This document shows, in pieces, positions 32,551-42,573 of a stretch of DNA of 64,000 bases. This DNA comes from Aliidiomarina taiwanensis (GTDB lineage Bacteria; Pseudomonadota; Gammaproteobacteria; Enterobacterales; Alteromonadaceae): positions 620,001-684,000 of the forward strand of contig NZ_PIPQ01000001.1 of the NCBI RefSeq assembly GCF_003987015.1, read 5' to 3'. A program made the translations under genes and the position numbers. Below the pieces are notes generated by a model. The model was given only the letters and a program-made list of their open reading frames with translations, did not search any database and was not told the origin of the DNA. Numbering within the stretch: position 1 is the first letter of the stretch; every line of letters begins with the position of its first letter.

Positions 32551-33000
32551 TTATTTTGCAGGTTGGTTGCGGCTAACAATTAAGGTGATGCCGTCGTTTT
32601 TGATCACCCAAGCCACATCCCCTTTTTCTAGCGGGTCTTCACTGCTTGCGTCCCACTGTACGCCATTCAAAACGACACGCCCTCGGCCGTGTACAAAGGT
32701 ACTTTGCACTTCAACCCGGTCGCCCAGGCTTTTTTGAAAAATTTGTGGAGAGCTTGCAGTGTCGCTGGTGAAGCCAACAAACCAATTTTGTAAATGTTTC
32801 CGAGCTAACAGAAGCGTCGCTAAACTGACCCCACCAAACACTAGGTACTGGGCAGACTGGGAAGTAATAACACCAAGCTGCAATAAAATGCCCGTGGTGA
32901 TAGCGCCTATACCAATAAACACAGCAATGACACTGGTTGCCAGGAGTTCTGTTAGTATCAGAAATATACCTACGATAATCCAAATAATACCGGCTGACAT
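32551..33000 (-). CDS. NfeD family membrane protein (YbbK-like)
   Basis: A 149-residue protein with three to four N-terminal helices (about residues 4-70) and a C-terminal OB-fold NfeD domain (QKSLGDRVEVQSTFVHGRGRVVLNGVQWDASSEDPLEKGDVAWVI). This is the short NfeD1b type lacking the ClpP-class protease part. NfeD proteins partner SPFH proteins, probably shaping the membrane scaffold. It lies 21 bases upstream of the SPFH gene and two bases after the MaoC-like gene. Confidence 0.92.
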   Translation of the reverse strand: MSAGIIWIIVGIFLILTELLATSVIAVFIGIGAITTGILLQLGVITSQSAQYLVFGGVSLATLLLARKHLQNWFVGFTSDTASSPQIFQKSLGDRVEVQSTFVHGRGRVVLNGVQWDASSEDPLEKGDVAWVIKNDGITLIVSRNQPAK

Positions 33001-33002
33001 GT

Positions 33003-33908
33003 TTAGTCCTCTTTATTCGAGTGCATACTGCGGGTTTCGAAGCTGCCTTCTAAAAAACTCCGGCTGCCACGTGTGTCAGCAACCATCAGCCGCCCTTCTT
33101 CTAATTGGTGAAAGCTTTTTAGCTCCGTCGGCAAAAATACGGGACGTCGGAAGCCAACGTCCATGAGCGTGACTTCTTCGCCTAAGTAATGCTCAATACT
33201 GGCTTGCGCCCGAGCTACCGAATACATGCCATGAATAATAGGCCGGCTGAAACCAAACCAGCGCGACACCCAAGGGTGCAAGTGGATAGGATTATAGTCA
33301 CCCGACAAGCGCGCGTAGGTGCGGCCTAAATGGCTTGGCAGTGACCAGGCGTCGTTTTCTTGCCACAGGCTCAAGTCGATAGTTGGGCTTTTGCGTTCGC
33401 GCCCCTTGCCTGGCTTGCTGCCGCCACCTACCTGGTAGGCACTGCTACTGCGCAGCACCAGCGTGTCGTCTTGGTAGAAGTCCACTAAATACATTGGACG
33501 AATACGCTTACGCTTGGCTGCCCTTGCTGGCATTTCTATTTGCACATCCAGGGTGAAGGGTTGCTTTTTATCAACTGGAGCAAAGTACTCCATACGGTTG
33601 GCAACATGCACCATGCCTAAAATAGGAAACGGGAAGTCATTTTCAAGCATCAGCGCTAAATGCGCCCGTTGTGCTAACAAATAAAAGTAAGTTAAAGGTA
33701 CGTCACTGACAAAGTTAGGTATTTTTTCTTTATAAGACGCCAAATGCTCCAGATCGATCGGCTTGGCACTGTATTGACTGGTCAGTCGCTTCAAATCGTC
33801 GCTGACAATGCCTTTCCGTGTGACTGTGCCAACAGCTCGCAACAACATACCTGGTAAGTCAGGTAAGGTTTTTACAGGCGGGTTCTCCGCTTGGTAACCT
33901 TGCGCCAT
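33003..33908 (-). CDS. MaoC-like hot-dog hydratase/dehydratase
   Basis: A 301-residue protein with a double hot-dog architecture. The C-terminal half has the MaoC hydratase 2 motif YARLSGDYNPIHLHPW followed by GFSRPIIHGMYSVA, carrying the Asp/His catalytic pair that hydrates enoyl-CoA or enoyl-ACP. The N-terminal half includes VPLTYFYLLAQRAHLALM. The substrate is unknown, perhaps a short- or medium-chain acyl thioester. ATG at 33908 (MAQGYQ) is chosen because GGAGGGATGG lies directly upstream; an ATG at 33920 is also in frame. It heads the operon with NfeD and SPFH genes. Confidence 0.82.
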   Translation of the reverse strand: MAQGYQAENPPVKTLPDLPGMLLRAVGTVTRKGIVSDDLKRLTSQYSAKPIDLEHLASYKEKIPNFVSDVPLTYFYLLAQRAHLALMLENDFPFPILGMVHVANRMEYFAPVDKKQPFTLDVQIEMPARAAKRKRIRPMYLVDFYQDDTLVLRSSSAYQVGGGSKPGKGRERKSPTIDLSLWQENDAWSLPSHLGRTYARLSGDYNPIHLHPWVSRWFGFSRPIIHGMYSVARAQASIEHYLGEEVTLMDVGFRRPVFLPTELKSFHQLEEGRLMVADTRGSRSFLEGSFETRSMHSNKED

Positions 33909-34078
33909 CCATCCCTCCATAGCACTTTTGTTTGTAATATGTATGTTAGGTTACCAAAGTTCTTATAAACGGCGTAGTACTATTTATGAAATAAAGCCTT
34001 GTGTTATATCAATATCAGCCGATACATATTCACTAGAATACAACATCATCTTTTGTGAACTTAGTAGGTGGTTAAAAT

Positions 34079-35695
34079 ATGGACCGTTTCTTTCAGCGCT
34101 TTAAAATTAGCGTTCGACTTTTTTTACTTCTTTGCATAGCGGCAATAGGCACGGGGCTTATGGTGTTATTTATGCTCATGAGCGACAGAAGCTTTGTGAT
34201 GAACGAGGTTCAGAATAAGCTCGATGCCATTAATGACGTTGCTCTGACGCAAGTACAAGGGTTTTACCGCCAAGCTGAAAGCGGAAATATGACAGAACAG
34301 GAAGCCCAAGCAGCCGCTTTAGCCATGTTAGCCAATATAAAGTACGACGGTGGCAACTATATTTATACCCTAAGCACCAATGGTACCTTGTTGCAGCACC
34401 CAAACCAGAGGCTGCAAGGGCAAAAAGTGCTTGATCAAACGGACAGCCGTGGCACTCCCTACTATAGAGACATGTTAAGCGCCCTTTCGAACAACAAAGA
34501 AGCAACGGTCCGGTACCATCAAAACGACAAGGCTGTGTTGGCTCGAGTTGCGGCTTTTGAGCCTTGGGGTTGGGTTATTAACACACGTGTTGAAATGCAA
34601 ACCATTAACGGCTTGGTCATGAAACAGTTTTGGCGCTTAATGCTGATTGCCCTGTGCTTGTCTATCCCCCTTCTGCTGCTCTTTATGCTGATTATTCGCA
34701 GCATCACTAAGCCATTGAACACGTCGATTGCGGCTATGCAAGACATAGCTTCTGGTGATGGCGACTTAACTGTCCGTTTAAATGCCGAAGGAAATGACGA
34801 GCTTTCTCAATTAGGCCACAGCTTTAATTTATTTGTTAGCAAGGTACAGCAAGTGGTGAAAAGCCTACAAGAGAGTGCCTTGCAAGAGGAGGAAGCTGCG
34901 GAAGAGTTGACCCACCTCAGCCATTCCAGCTCGAGCCTTTCTGCGCAACTTGCTTCAGAGGCTTCCTCGGTTGCTACAGCCGTGCATGAGCTGTCGGCTT
35001 CTGCCGCTGAAGTTGCGGACCATGCCCGCCAAGCAGCGGAGTCGGCTAGTGAAGCGGATAAAGAGTCTCATACCACCGCGGAAGTGATGCACAGCACAGT
35101 AGAAAGCATTGACGCACTGGCCATCAAGTTGAACTCGGCTGTTTCGCAAACAAAAGCACTGGAAGAAAGCTCGAGCCGCATAGGTGATATTCTTGAAGTG
35201 ATTGTAAATATTGCCGAGCAAACCAACTTGCTTGCTTTAAACGCTGCCATTGAAGCAGCGCGAGCGGGCGAGGCAGGCCGCGGCTTTGCCGTTGTAGCTG
35301 ATGAAGTACGTACCCTAGCGACCCGTACCCAGCACTCCACCAATGAAATAAGCCAACTAACGGACAATATACAAGCGGCGATTAGTAATGTTTCCACAGT
35401 GATAAACGATGTGCAGCAAGCATCGGCTCATACCAGTACCAATGTTGGTAATGCTGAAAATGCGTTACGTACCATTAATCAAGCGGTTGAAACTATATCC
35501 AGCATGAACGTTCAAATTGCGACAGCCACGGACGAGCAAAGCCGTGTGACTAGCGAAATCAGTCAAAGCATTGTTGGTATTAACGACTTAACCAATCAGA
35601 ATGAAGAAAACAACCAAGCGCTGGGCCGCTTAAGCAACACCATGTCTACAAGTAGCCATGAGCTTGCAGCCCAAGCGCGACAGTTTAAAACCTAA
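34079..35695 (+). CDS. Methyl-accepting chemotaxis protein with single Cache sensor
   Basis: A 538-residue chemoreceptor. A first transmembrane helix (about 13-33) is followed by a periplasmic single Cache_2-type sensor (about 35-180; [36 protein letters not shown]). A second helix follows (about 190-212), then a HAMP domain (about 215-265) and the methyl-accepting signalling domain, whose hairpin tip is [32 protein letters not shown]. Cache_2 sensors usually bind small organic acids; the ligand is not predictable here. No CheA-tethering pentapeptide is seen at the C-terminus. It is monocistronic and converges on a lipoprotein gene with a four-base overlap. Confidence 0.93.
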   Translation: MDRFFQRFKISVRLFLLLCIAAIGTGLMVLFMLMSDRSFVMNEVQNKLDAINDVALTQVQGFYRQAESGNMTEQEAQAAALAMLANIKYDGGNYIYTLSTNGTLLQHPNQRLQGQKVLDQTDSRGTPYYRDMLSALSNNKEATVRYHQNDKAVLARVAAFEPWGWVINTRVEMQTINGLVMKQFWRLMLIALCLSIPLLLLFMLIIRSITKPLNTSIAAMQDIASGDGDLTVRLNAEGNDELSQLGHSFNLFVSKVQQVVKSLQESALQEEEAAEELTHLSHSSSSLSAQLASEASSVATAVHELSASAAEVADHARQAAESASEADKESHTTAEVMHSTVESIDALAIKLNSAVSQTKALEESSSRIGDILEVIVNIAEQTNLLALNAAIEAARAGEAGRGFAVVADEVRTLATRTQHSTNEISQLTDNIQAAISNVSTVINDVQQASAHTSTNVGNAENALRTINQAVETISSMNVQIATATDEQSRVTSEISQSIVGINDLTNQNEENNQALGRLSNTMSTSSHELAAQARQFKT

Positions 35696-36165
35696 TGCTG
35701 GTGATGTGACGCTTCACCGTGTGCGGCCACAGGAAAGTGAATAGCTGTGGTCGCATGCCCTGCTTCTGTTTCTATGTCAAAGTCTATACGCCAGACCATG
35801 CCGGGGTGTGCACAGGCAGCGATACGTAGGTCGGCCTGCCAACGTCCATCCCCTTGTGGCGTCCAGACAATAGGTATTTCTCCCATATACATACTTTCGC
35901 CCCGCATCACCGCTTTATTCAGAGTCCACTCCGAAGGTGTTTGCGCAAACAGGGTCATGTCTGTTTCTTCTGGCATGGAAGGTGAAGTTGAGAAAAAGCT
36001 AATGGTCTGGTCGCCCACTTGTACCTGGCACTGAGCGCTTGGAATAGAGCCAAGCGCACAAAAAGCCACCTCCGTACTTGGAAGCGTTGCTTTTGTACAA
36101 GAAACAAGCGAAACAGAAAGGACGACTGCTAAGCCCATGGCTTTATATACATTTATTTTGTGCAT
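35692..36165 (-). CDS. Periplasmic lipoprotein beside the cbb3 oxidase genes
   Basis: A 157-residue lipoprotein. ATG at 36165 ([23 protein letters not shown]) has GGAG about six bases upstream and yields a lipobox SVSLVSC with Cys23; the open frame to 36225 was rejected. The mature part includes [39 protein letters not shown], an immunoglobulin-like pattern reminiscent of FixH/YtkA proteins (weak resemblance), and ends in a His-rich tail HGEASHHQH. With three further Cys and this tail, metal binding is plausible. It is divergent from ccoN and shares its regulatory region. Confidence 0.72.
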   Translation of the reverse strand: MHKINVYKAMGLAVVLSVSLVSCTKATLPSTEVAFCALGSIPSAQCQVQVGDQTISFFSTSPSMPEETDMTLFAQTPSEWTLNKAVMRGESMYMGEIPIVWTPQGDGRWQADLRIAACAHPGMVWRIDFDIETEAGHATTAIHFPVAAHGEASHHQH

Positions 36166-36211
36166 TTTATCTCCGCAAACATGAAAAACCGCTGCTATAA
36201 TACCCATTAGA

Positions 36212-36251
36212 TTGATCAGTGTCATAAAATCTACCTCTTATAGGGTGTAAT
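36212..36251 (+). promoter_or_regulatory. FNR-type box and class II promoter of ccoN
   Basis: TTGAT-CAGT-GTCAT at 36212-36225 matches the FNR consensus TTGAT-N4-ATCAA perfectly in the left half and at three of five positions in the right. A -10 box TGTAAT at 36246-36251 puts the transcript start near 36258-36259. The FNR box centre is then about 40-41 bases upstream, the class II activation position. Confidence 0.6.
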
Positions 36252-36345
36252 CCTTTTATAAAAACCGTACAATTAATTTGTTATTGGTAATTTTTTATTA
36301 AAGTTACCTTTCCACGTCCTGCAACCTCGAGCGGATAATAAGAAA

Positions 36346-37779
36346 ATGAACCAAACGAACTCTCAACCTGTTGAATATAACTATAAGGTGGTCAGACAAT
36401 TTACGATCATGACCATCGTATGGGGCATTGTAGGCATGAGTGTTGGTGTTCTCATTGCAGCCCAGCTTGTCTGGCCCGCACTGAACTTCGACACCCCATG
36501 GCTAACCTACGGCCGTTTACGTCCATTGCATACCAACGCAGTAGTTTTTGCATTTGGTACCAGTGCCCTTTTTGCGACTGCATACTATGTGGTGCAAAGA
36601 ACCTGTCATACGCGACTGTTCTCTGACCGTTTAGCTGCCTTCACCTTTTGGGGTTGGCAACTTGTCATTGTTGCAGCAATTATCACCCTGCCTATGGGTT
36701 ACACAACCACCAAAGAGTACGCGGAGCTAGAATGGCCGATTGGTATTCTTATCGCGATTGTGTGGATTGCCGTGATGATCGTGTTTTTCGGTACAGTAGC
36801 CACACGTAGAACTTCGCACATTTATGTAGCGAACTGGTTCTATGGCTCCTTTATGATTACCGTTGCCATGCTGCACATTGGTAATAACCTGGCCTTACCT
36901 GTGTCCTTCATGAAGTCGTACTCGATTTACCCGGGTGCTATCGACGCCATGATGCAGTGGTGGTACGGGCATAACGCGGTTGGCTTCCTATTGACAGCTG
37001 GCTTCCTTGGTATGATGTACTACTTCGTACCTAAGCAGGCAGAGCGTCCGGTTTATTCTTACCGCTTGTCCATTGTTCACTTCTGGGCCCTTATTTGTAT
37101 TTACATTTGGGCTGGCCCTCACCACTTACACTACACTGCGCTGCCAGACTGGGCACAAAGTGTGGGTATGGTGATGTCCGTTATTCTATTCGTTCCTTCC
37201 TGGGGCGGTATGATCAACGGTATTATGACCTTATCCGGCGCGTGGCATAAATTACGTACCGACCCTATCTTGCGCTTCCTGATTGTGTCGTTGTCGTTCT
37301 ACGGCATGTCCACGTTTGAAGGCCCCATGATGGCGATTAAGTCGGTGAACGCCTTGTCACACTACACTGACTGGACTGTAGGTCACGTGCACTCGGGTGC
37401 GCTAGGCTGGGTTGCGATGATCACCATCGGCTCGATTTATCACTTAATTCCAGTGCTATTCAACCGCGAGCGCATGTACAGCATTAAGATGATTACTACG
37501 CACTTCTGGTTACATACCATTGGTGTGGTGCTTTACATTGTCGCGCTATGGATTTCAGGTGTTACACAGGGCTTAATGTGGGGCGCAGTGAACTCTGACG
37601 GTACCCTGACATACAGCTTCGTGGAAAGCTTACAAGCCTCTTACCCATTCTATTTTGTGCGCTTTGTGGGTGGCCTGTTCATCGTTACTGGTATGCTTCT
37701 TATGGCATACAACGTATTCAAAACAGTTCGCAGTAACGCTGTTCGCAAAAGCGAACCACTCGTTGCACAAACCGCCTAA
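36346..37779 (+). CDS. ccoN: cbb3-type cytochrome c oxidase subunit I
   Basis: A 477-residue haem-copper oxidase subunit with about twelve transmembrane helices. Haem and copper ligands can be placed: His62 and His349 for the low-spin haem b, His347 for haem b3 (GHVHSG at 346-351), and His209, His259 and His260 for CuB (YGHNAV, GPHHLHY). These match the CcoN pattern. The enzyme is the high-affinity terminal oxidase that reduces O2 and pumps protons at the inner membrane. It is the first gene of ccoNOQP behind an FNR-type promoter. Confidence 0.97.
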   Translation: MNQTNSQPVEYNYKVVRQFTIMTIVWGIVGMSVGVLIAAQLVWPALNFDTPWLTYGRLRPLHTNAVVFAFGTSALFATAYYVVQRTCHTRLFSDRLAAFTFWGWQLVIVAAIITLPMGYTTTKEYAELEWPIGILIAIVWIAVMIVFFGTVATRRTSHIYVANWFYGSFMITVAMLHIGNNLALPVSFMKSYSIYPGAIDAMMQWWYGHNAVGFLLTAGFLGMMYYFVPKQAERPVYSYRLSIVHFWALICIYIWAGPHHLHYTALPDWAQSVGMVMSVILFVPSWGGMINGIMTLSGAWHKLRTDPILRFLIVSLSFYGMSTFEGPMMAIKSVNALSHYTDWTVGHVHSGALGWVAMITIGSIYHLIPVLFNRERMYSIKMITTHFWLHTIGVVLYIVALWISGVTQGLMWGAVNSDGTLTYSFVESLQASYPFYFVRFVGGLFIVTGMLLMAYNVFKTVRSNAVRKSEPLVAQTA

Positions 37780-37793
37780 GGAGATACTGAGTC

Positions 37794-38402
37794 GTGAAAA
37801 GAATTAAACATGAGTTAGTAGAAAAGAACGTAGGCTGGCTTGCTGTATTTGCAATTATTGCAATATCACTAGGTGGTCTCGTAGAGATCACCCCCCTCTT
37901 ATTCCAACGCCAAGTAAATGAGCCAGTGAAAAACCTACAGCCATACACACCGTTGCAGCTAGAGGGTCGTGACATTTATATTCGTGAAGGGTGCGTTGGG
38001 TGTCACAGCCAAATGATTCGCCCGTTCCGTCACGAAACCGAACGCTATGGTCACTACTCTGTAGCAGGTGAGCACGTATGGGAATTCCCATTCCTATGGG
38101 GCTCGAAGCGTACAGGTCCTGACTTAGCCCGTGTAGGCGGTCGTTATTCTGACGAATGGCACCATGTGCACCTGATTAACCCACGTGCCGTAGTTCCAGA
38201 GTCAAACATGCCAGCCTTCCCTTGGTTAGCTGAAAATAAACTCGATGGTCGACTGACTGAGCGTAAAATGCGCGCATTCAGAACCCTAGGTGTCCCGTAC
38301 ACGGACGAGGATATTGAAGGCGCAGGCGCGAAAGTTGCCGGTCACACTGAGTTGGAAGCCCTGATTGCTTACTTGCAGTCACTTGGCACCGCCCTAAGGT
38401 AA
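37794..38402 (+). CDS. ccoO: cbb3 oxidase subunit II, monohaem cytochrome c
   Basis: A 202-residue membrane-anchored cytochrome c. One N-terminal helix (about 15-35) is followed by a periplasmic domain with a single haem site [13 protein letters not shown]. Met ligand candidates include the NMPAFPW region. Translation starts at GTG (37794), with AAGGAG ten bases upstream; no ATG is suitably placed. CcoO passes electrons from CcoP to CcoN. Fourteen bases separate it from ccoN. Confidence 0.97.
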   Translation: MKRIKHELVEKNVGWLAVFAIIAISLGGLVEITPLLFQRQVNEPVKNLQPYTPLQLEGRDIYIREGCVGCHSQMIRPFRHETERYGHYSVAGEHVWEFPFLWGSKRTGPDLARVGGRYSDEWHHVHLINPRAVVPESNMPAFPWLAENKLDGRLTERKMRAFRTLGVPYTDEDIEGAGAKVAGHTELEALIAYLQSLGTALR

Positions 38403-38412
38403 GGAATAAAAT

Positions 38413-38607
38413 ATGAGTGGAGCTACATTCACAGCATGGTACACACTCGTGGTCTTCGGAATCATCATTTTGGTGATTCTGTGGGCCTTCTTACCTAAAA
38501 ACAAAAAGCGTTACGACGATATCGCAAAGTCTGTCGTGGACGATGATTCAACCGACCTGAAGGATAACGCTTCAGGTCGCAAACAGGAGTCAAATAATAA
38601 TGAGTAG
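38413..38607 (+). CDS. ccoQ: cbb3 oxidase subunit CcoQ
   Basis: A 64-residue protein with one N-terminal hydrophobic helix (FTAWYTLVVFGIIILVILWAFLP) followed by a polar tail starting KNKKRYDDIAKSVVDDD. This is the usual CcoQ form. CcoQ stabilises the assembled oxidase. It overlaps ccoP by eight bases. Confidence 0.93.
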   Translation: MSGATFTAWYTLVVFGIIILVILWAFLPKNKKRYDDIAKSVVDDDSTDLKDNASGRKQESNNNE

Positions 38608-39559
38608 CTTCTGGAGTGCCTGGATAATTGTAATAACCCTCGGTACCTTAATAGCACTAATGCTACTACTGCGTTGGAACATGACTAACTACACGGGTGT
38701 GGAAGAAGGCGAGCCTATGGGGCACGAATTCGACGGCATCTCAGAGTTAAATAACCCACTACCTAAATGGTGGACTATTTTATTCTGGTTATGTTTTGCT
38801 TGGGGTTTCGTATACCTTGCCTTATACCCAGGATTAGGCAATTTCAAAGGACTTCTTGGCTGGACAAGTTCAAACCAAGGCGTTCTTTCACTTGAAGAGT
38901 CGCGTCAAGCTGTCGAGCTTGCTCGTGAACAAGGCTTAAACGTACAATACGACCGTGAGCGTATGCATGCGGAAGAAAAGTACGGCCCAATTTTCCAACA
39001 GTATGCAAGCTTAAGCATTGAAGAAATTGCCGCTGAGCCTGAAGCTGTACAAATTGGTCAACGCCTGTTCTTGCAGAACTGTGCTCAGTGTCACGGGTCG
39101 GATGCGCGTGGTTCACAAGGCTTCCCGAACCTAACCGATGGTGTGTTTAACTGGGGCGGTAAGCCACAAGACATTTACACCACTATTATGAAAGGCCGTA
39201 ACGCCAACATGGCGTCGTGGGTTGACGCCCTAGGCGAACAAGGTGTTGTTGAAGTAGCAACCTACGTACTAAGCCTGAATGGTCGTTCTGTAGACCGTGA
39301 CGTAGCCCGCGCTGGTGAAGCAATTTTTAAAGGCCAAGGGACATGTTTTGTGTGTCATGGTAGCGAAGGTCAAGGTAACCCAATGCTAGGCGCACCTAAC
39401 TTAACCAACAACATTTGGTTGTACGGTGGCTCGCAAAAAGCAGTTGAAGAAACCATTCGCCATGGCCGGAACGGTGTTATGCCAAGTTGGGAAAACATCC
39501 TAGGCGAAGATAAGGTGAAAATACTTGCAGGTTATGTACTGAGCTTAAACGCTGAGTAA
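38600..39559 (+). CDS. ccoP: cbb3 oxidase subunit III, dihaem cytochrome c
   Basis: A 319-residue protein with two N-terminal transmembrane helices (about 3-24 and 54-75) and two cytochrome c domains. The haem sites are CAQCHG and CFVCHG. The linker FDGISELNNPLPKWW is a CcoP hallmark. CcoP accepts electrons from the soluble cytochrome c pool or bc1 and gives them to CcoO. It is the last gene before an intrinsic terminator. Confidence 0.97.
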   Translation: MSSFWSAWIIVITLGTLIALMLLLRWNMTNYTGVEEGEPMGHEFDGISELNNPLPKWWTILFWLCFAWGFVYLALYPGLGNFKGLLGWTSSNQGVLSLEESRQAVELAREQGLNVQYDRERMHAEEKYGPIFQQYASLSIEEIAAEPEAVQIGQRLFLQNCAQCHGSDARGSQGFPNLTDGVFNWGGKPQDIYTTIMKGRNANMASWVDALGEQGVVEVATYVLSLNGRSVDRDVARAGEAIFKGQGTCFVCHGSEGQGNPMLGAPNLTNNIWLYGGSQKAVEETIRHGRNGVMPSWENILGEDKVKILAGYVLSLNAE

Positions 39560-39584
39560 GCAAGTTCCTTTTCTGCCCTATTGG

Positions 39585-39611
39585 AAGCCCCTACTTCGTT
39601 AGGGGCTTTTT
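39585..39611 (+). terminator. Intrinsic terminator between ccoP and fixH
   Basis: AAGCCCCTA (39585-39593) and TAGGGGCTT (39600-39608) flank a short CTTCGT loop, and the right arm runs into TTTT. It separates the structural oxidase genes from the assembly genes, giving partial or separate expression of the latter. Confidence 0.9.
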
Positions 39612-39633
39612 GTATCAATCACCCTAAAAGAGA

Positions 39634-40152
39634 ATGCGTATGTCGATGAATACAAACCACACAAAAAATACTGGTCCTTGGTACAAGCACTTTTGGCCTT
39701 GGTATTTAGTGTTCATGAAGCTTGCGGTTATTACTGCAATAACGATTACCGTCATACTCATTAAGAAAAACCCAACGGCTATGGTTATTGACGACTATTA
39801 TAACGAAGGCCGTGCCATTAACTTCCAACTCGACCGTGAACAGCGCGCTGCAGACCTTGGTATTGAGTTGCAAGTGAGCATTGAAAACGACATGTTTATT
39901 TTAAAGTTCGCTAGTGGCGAGCCTGAGCAGCGAACGGCTGTACGTGTCATGTTTTACCACCCTACTTTAGACGACAGAGACTTTGATATTCTTGTGCCTC
40001 ACGCCTCGAATGGTGTGTACCGTGCCGAGTTTCCAGAGGATGTGAGTGGCCATTGGCGTATGGATTTTGAACCTTATAACAGAGAGTGGCGTATTTCGAA
40101 GTCTACCACTTTCCCATTGCGCAAAGAGCTGAATATTACTCCTGATGTATAA
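39634..40152 (+). CDS. fixH: FixH family cbb3 oxidase assembly protein
   Basis: A 172-residue membrane-anchored protein. One helix near residues 23-44 (WYLVFMKLAVITAITITVILI) precedes a periplasmic beta domain typical of FixH (DYYNEGRAINFQLDREQRAADLGIELQVS, then GVYRAEFPEDVSGHWRMDFEP). FixH (CcoH-type) works with the copper ATPase in oxidase maturation. Start candidates at 39634, 39640 and 39646 are all in frame; 39640 has the best spacing from AAGAGA. It is followed by ccoI at ten bases. The usual ccoG gene is missing between ccoP and fixH. Confidence 0.9.
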   Translation: MRMSMNTNHTKNTGPWYKHFWPWYLVFMKLAVITAITITVILIKKNPTAMVIDDYYNEGRAINFQLDREQRAADLGIELQVSIENDMFILKFASGEPEQRTAVRVMFYHPTLDDRDFDILVPHASNGVYRAEFPEDVSGHWRMDFEPYNREWRISKSTTFPLRKELNITPDV

Positions 40153-40161
40153 GGTTTCCGA

Positions 40162-42564
40162 ATGAACAAAGAACAGGCCTGTTTTCACTGCTTTCAGCCC
40201 ATTCCCAAAGGCGTTGATATTACAGTAGAGGTGTTCGGCGAAGCACAACCCATGTGCTGCTATGGTTGCCAAGCCGTTGCCGAAACCATTGTGGACCAAG
40301 GCCTGACCCATTTTTATAAGTACCGTGAAGTAGACGATAGCCAAGGCCCAGCACTTATTCCTGAAGAGCTAGCGGGGCTTGATGAAGCCGTTACAGCCTA
40401 CGATGACGCAGAAATACAAAAAGAATTTGTTCTCACTCAAAACGACCATAGCTCGGCCTCGCTGGCGGTAGAAGGCATGACCTGCGCAGCTTGTGCTTGG
40501 TTGATTGAGCGGCAATTAGGCAACCACGCGGGGATTGAAAAGGTGGTAGTGAACGCCACTACAGATCGTGTCCATGTGACCTGGGCTGCAGGCAAAACGA
40601 AGCTGAGCTCTATTTTAAAAGCCATTCACCAAATAGGCTATAAGGCTTTGCCTTTCCAGCAAGCTGACTTAGAAGAGCAGTACGAACGCAAACGCCGCAG
40701 CTATATACGCAGGCTGGGGGTAGCAGGTATTGCTTCCATGCAAACCATGATGGTGGCTGTGGGCTTGTATTACGACGACATTGACGCCACCACCCGGCTG
40801 TATTTTTGGTGGGTTTCTTTACTCTTTAGTGCCCCGGTGTTTGTTTATAGCTGCCAGCCCTTCTTTCAAAACGCTTGGCGGGCGATACGCTCCAAGTCGT
40901 TAAATATGGATGTGCCGGTCAGCCTGGCAATTATTTTTGCGTTTTTTGCCAGCTTTTACGCCACGGTAACCGACACCGGTGACGTGTACTATGAGTGTGT
41001 CACCATGTTTGCGTTTTTTCTGTTGTCGGGCCGCTATTTAGAGCTATTAGCCCGCCAAAAAGCCATTACCAATGCCGCAAACCTGATGAAGCTTATTCCA
41101 GCTATCGCCGAGAAACAAACCGCTGAAGGCTGGCAAAAAGTGATGGTGAAACACCTAGTACCAGACGATGTCATTCAAATTCGCCCGGGCGAAGCTATTC
41201 CTGTCGACGGAGTATTACTTTCACAACAAGCTTGGTGCGACGAGGCCCAACTCACCGGCGAAAGCCGCCCGATTGCAAAGCGCACCGGTGAAACCATTTA
41301 TGCGGGCAGTGTGAACCAAGAAAACCCACTGCGTATGCGGGTAACCCATACCCATCAAAACACCTTACTGGCAGGCATTATTCATTTGCAAGACGACGCT
41401 TTAGGGCAAAAGCCACGCGTGGTGCAATTGGCAGACCACATTAGTAAATACTTTGTGCTGGCGACTCTTATTATTGCTTCAGCGACTTATTTAGGTTGGT
41501 ATTTTATTGCGCCAGAGAAAGCCCTTTGGACTGTGCTGGCTGTCTTGGTTGCCACCTGCCCTTGTGCCCTTTCGTTAGCGGCTCCTACGGCAATGAGCGG
41601 TGCAGTCAGTCGGTTAAACCAAAGTGGGATCTTGTTAAAACAAGCCAATGTGCTGCAAGCATTACCTGGAATAACAACCGTTTGCTTTGACAAAACAGGC
41701 ACCTTAACCCATGGTCGCTTTCATATTTTGGAGGCATGGCACCAGGAAACGAGCGAGCAAAGTCGGCATGAAGCCATTGCTGCTGCGCTGGAGTTTTCTT
41801 CAGAACATCCCATTGCCCAGCCCTTTCGCAGGCTTGCTAAACCGGTGGACTTAAATGAAGTAGAAAACACCCCTGGCCTTGGCGTGGAAGGCCGCGTAGA
41901 CAACACCCTTTACCGCATTGGTAGCTTGGCCTTTGTTCAGCAATGGCATCCGCAGTTAAGCTCGCCGATGCCTCAAGCCAATGTGTTTTTAGCCACAGAG
42001 CAAGGCCTTATCGCTTGCTGGCGAGTCGACGATGAACTGCGTGATGACGCAACGACTATGCTGCAGTGGTGCAAGAAAAAAGGTTTCCACACCATTATGC
42101 TAACAGGTGACACTCAAGAGCGTGCGCTTGCAGTAGCTGAAAGCTTAGCTTTAGACGAAGTTCACAGTGCATTAAAACCAGATGACAAGTTGGCCATTTT
42201 ACGCAAGCAGCAACACCAAGGGCCGGTTATTATGGTGGGCGACGGCATTAATGACGCGCCTGTACTTGCACAGGCCGACGCTTCCATTACCTTCGCCTCC
42301 GGCTCGGAATTGGCCCAGTCAGGTTCTGACGTGGTTATTTTGAACGGTGAATTAACGGCGATTCGCCGGCTGTTCGATACCGCTAAAAAGGCCCGATTGG
42401 TCATTCGTCAAAACTTTGCCTGGGCCTTAGGGTATAATGGTATAATATTACCCTTAGCCGTGATGGGCTATGTGGGGCCTTTATGGGCCATGCTAGGCAT
42501 GTCCACAAGCTCACTCATTGTTATTTCTAATTCGTTACGCCTACTCCGTAAACAGGCGTATTAA
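40162..42564 (+). CDS. ccoI: P1B-type copper-transporting ATPase CcoI (FixI)
   Basis: An 800-residue heavy-metal ATPase. The N-terminus has the CcoI-type CFHCF and CCYGC cysteines, followed by an HMA domain GMTCAACAWLIE. Eight membrane segments are expected. The ion-binding CPC motif is in VATCPCALSLAAP, phosphorylation DKTGTLTHG, TGES actuator loop and hinge MVGDGINDAPVL are all present. CcoI exports Cu(I) for insertion into the oxidase CuB site. It is ten bases after fixH and ten before ccoS. Confidence 0.96.
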   Translation: MNKEQACFHCFQPIPKGVDITVEVFGEAQPMCCYGCQAVAETIVDQGLTHFYKYREVDDSQGPALIPEELAGLDEAVTAYDDAEIQKEFVLTQNDHSSASLAVEGMTCAACAWLIERQLGNHAGIEKVVVNATTDRVHVTWAAGKTKLSSILKAIHQIGYKALPFQQADLEEQYERKRRSYIRRLGVAGIASMQTMMVAVGLYYDDIDATTRLYFWWVSLLFSAPVFVYSCQPFFQNAWRAIRSKSLNMDVPVSLAIIFAFFASFYATVTDTGDVYYECVTMFAFFLLSGRYLELLARQKAITNAANLMKLIPAIAEKQTAEGWQKVMVKHLVPDDVIQIRPGEAIPVDGVLLSQQAWCDEAQLTGESRPIAKRTGETIYAGSVNQENPLRMRVTHTHQNTLLAGIIHLQDDALGQKPRVVQLADHISKYFVLATLIIASATYLGWYFIAPEKALWTVLAVLVATCPCALSLAAPTAMSGAVSRLNQSGILLKQANVLQALPGITTVCFDKTGTLTHGRFHILEAWHQETSEQSRHEAIAAALEFSSEHPIAQPFRRLAKPVDLNEVENTPGLGVEGRVDNTLYRIGSLAFVQQWHPQLSSPMPQANVFLATEQGLIACWRVDDELRDDATTMLQWCKKKGFHTIMLTGDTQERALAVAESLALDEVHSALKPDDKLAILRKQQHQGPVIMVGDGINDAPVLAQADASITFASGSELAQSGSDVVILNGELTAIRRLFDTAKKARLVIRQNFAWALGYNGIILPLAVMGYVGPLWAMLGMSTSSLIVISNSLRLLRKQAY

Positions 42565-42573
42565 GGAGGGAAT

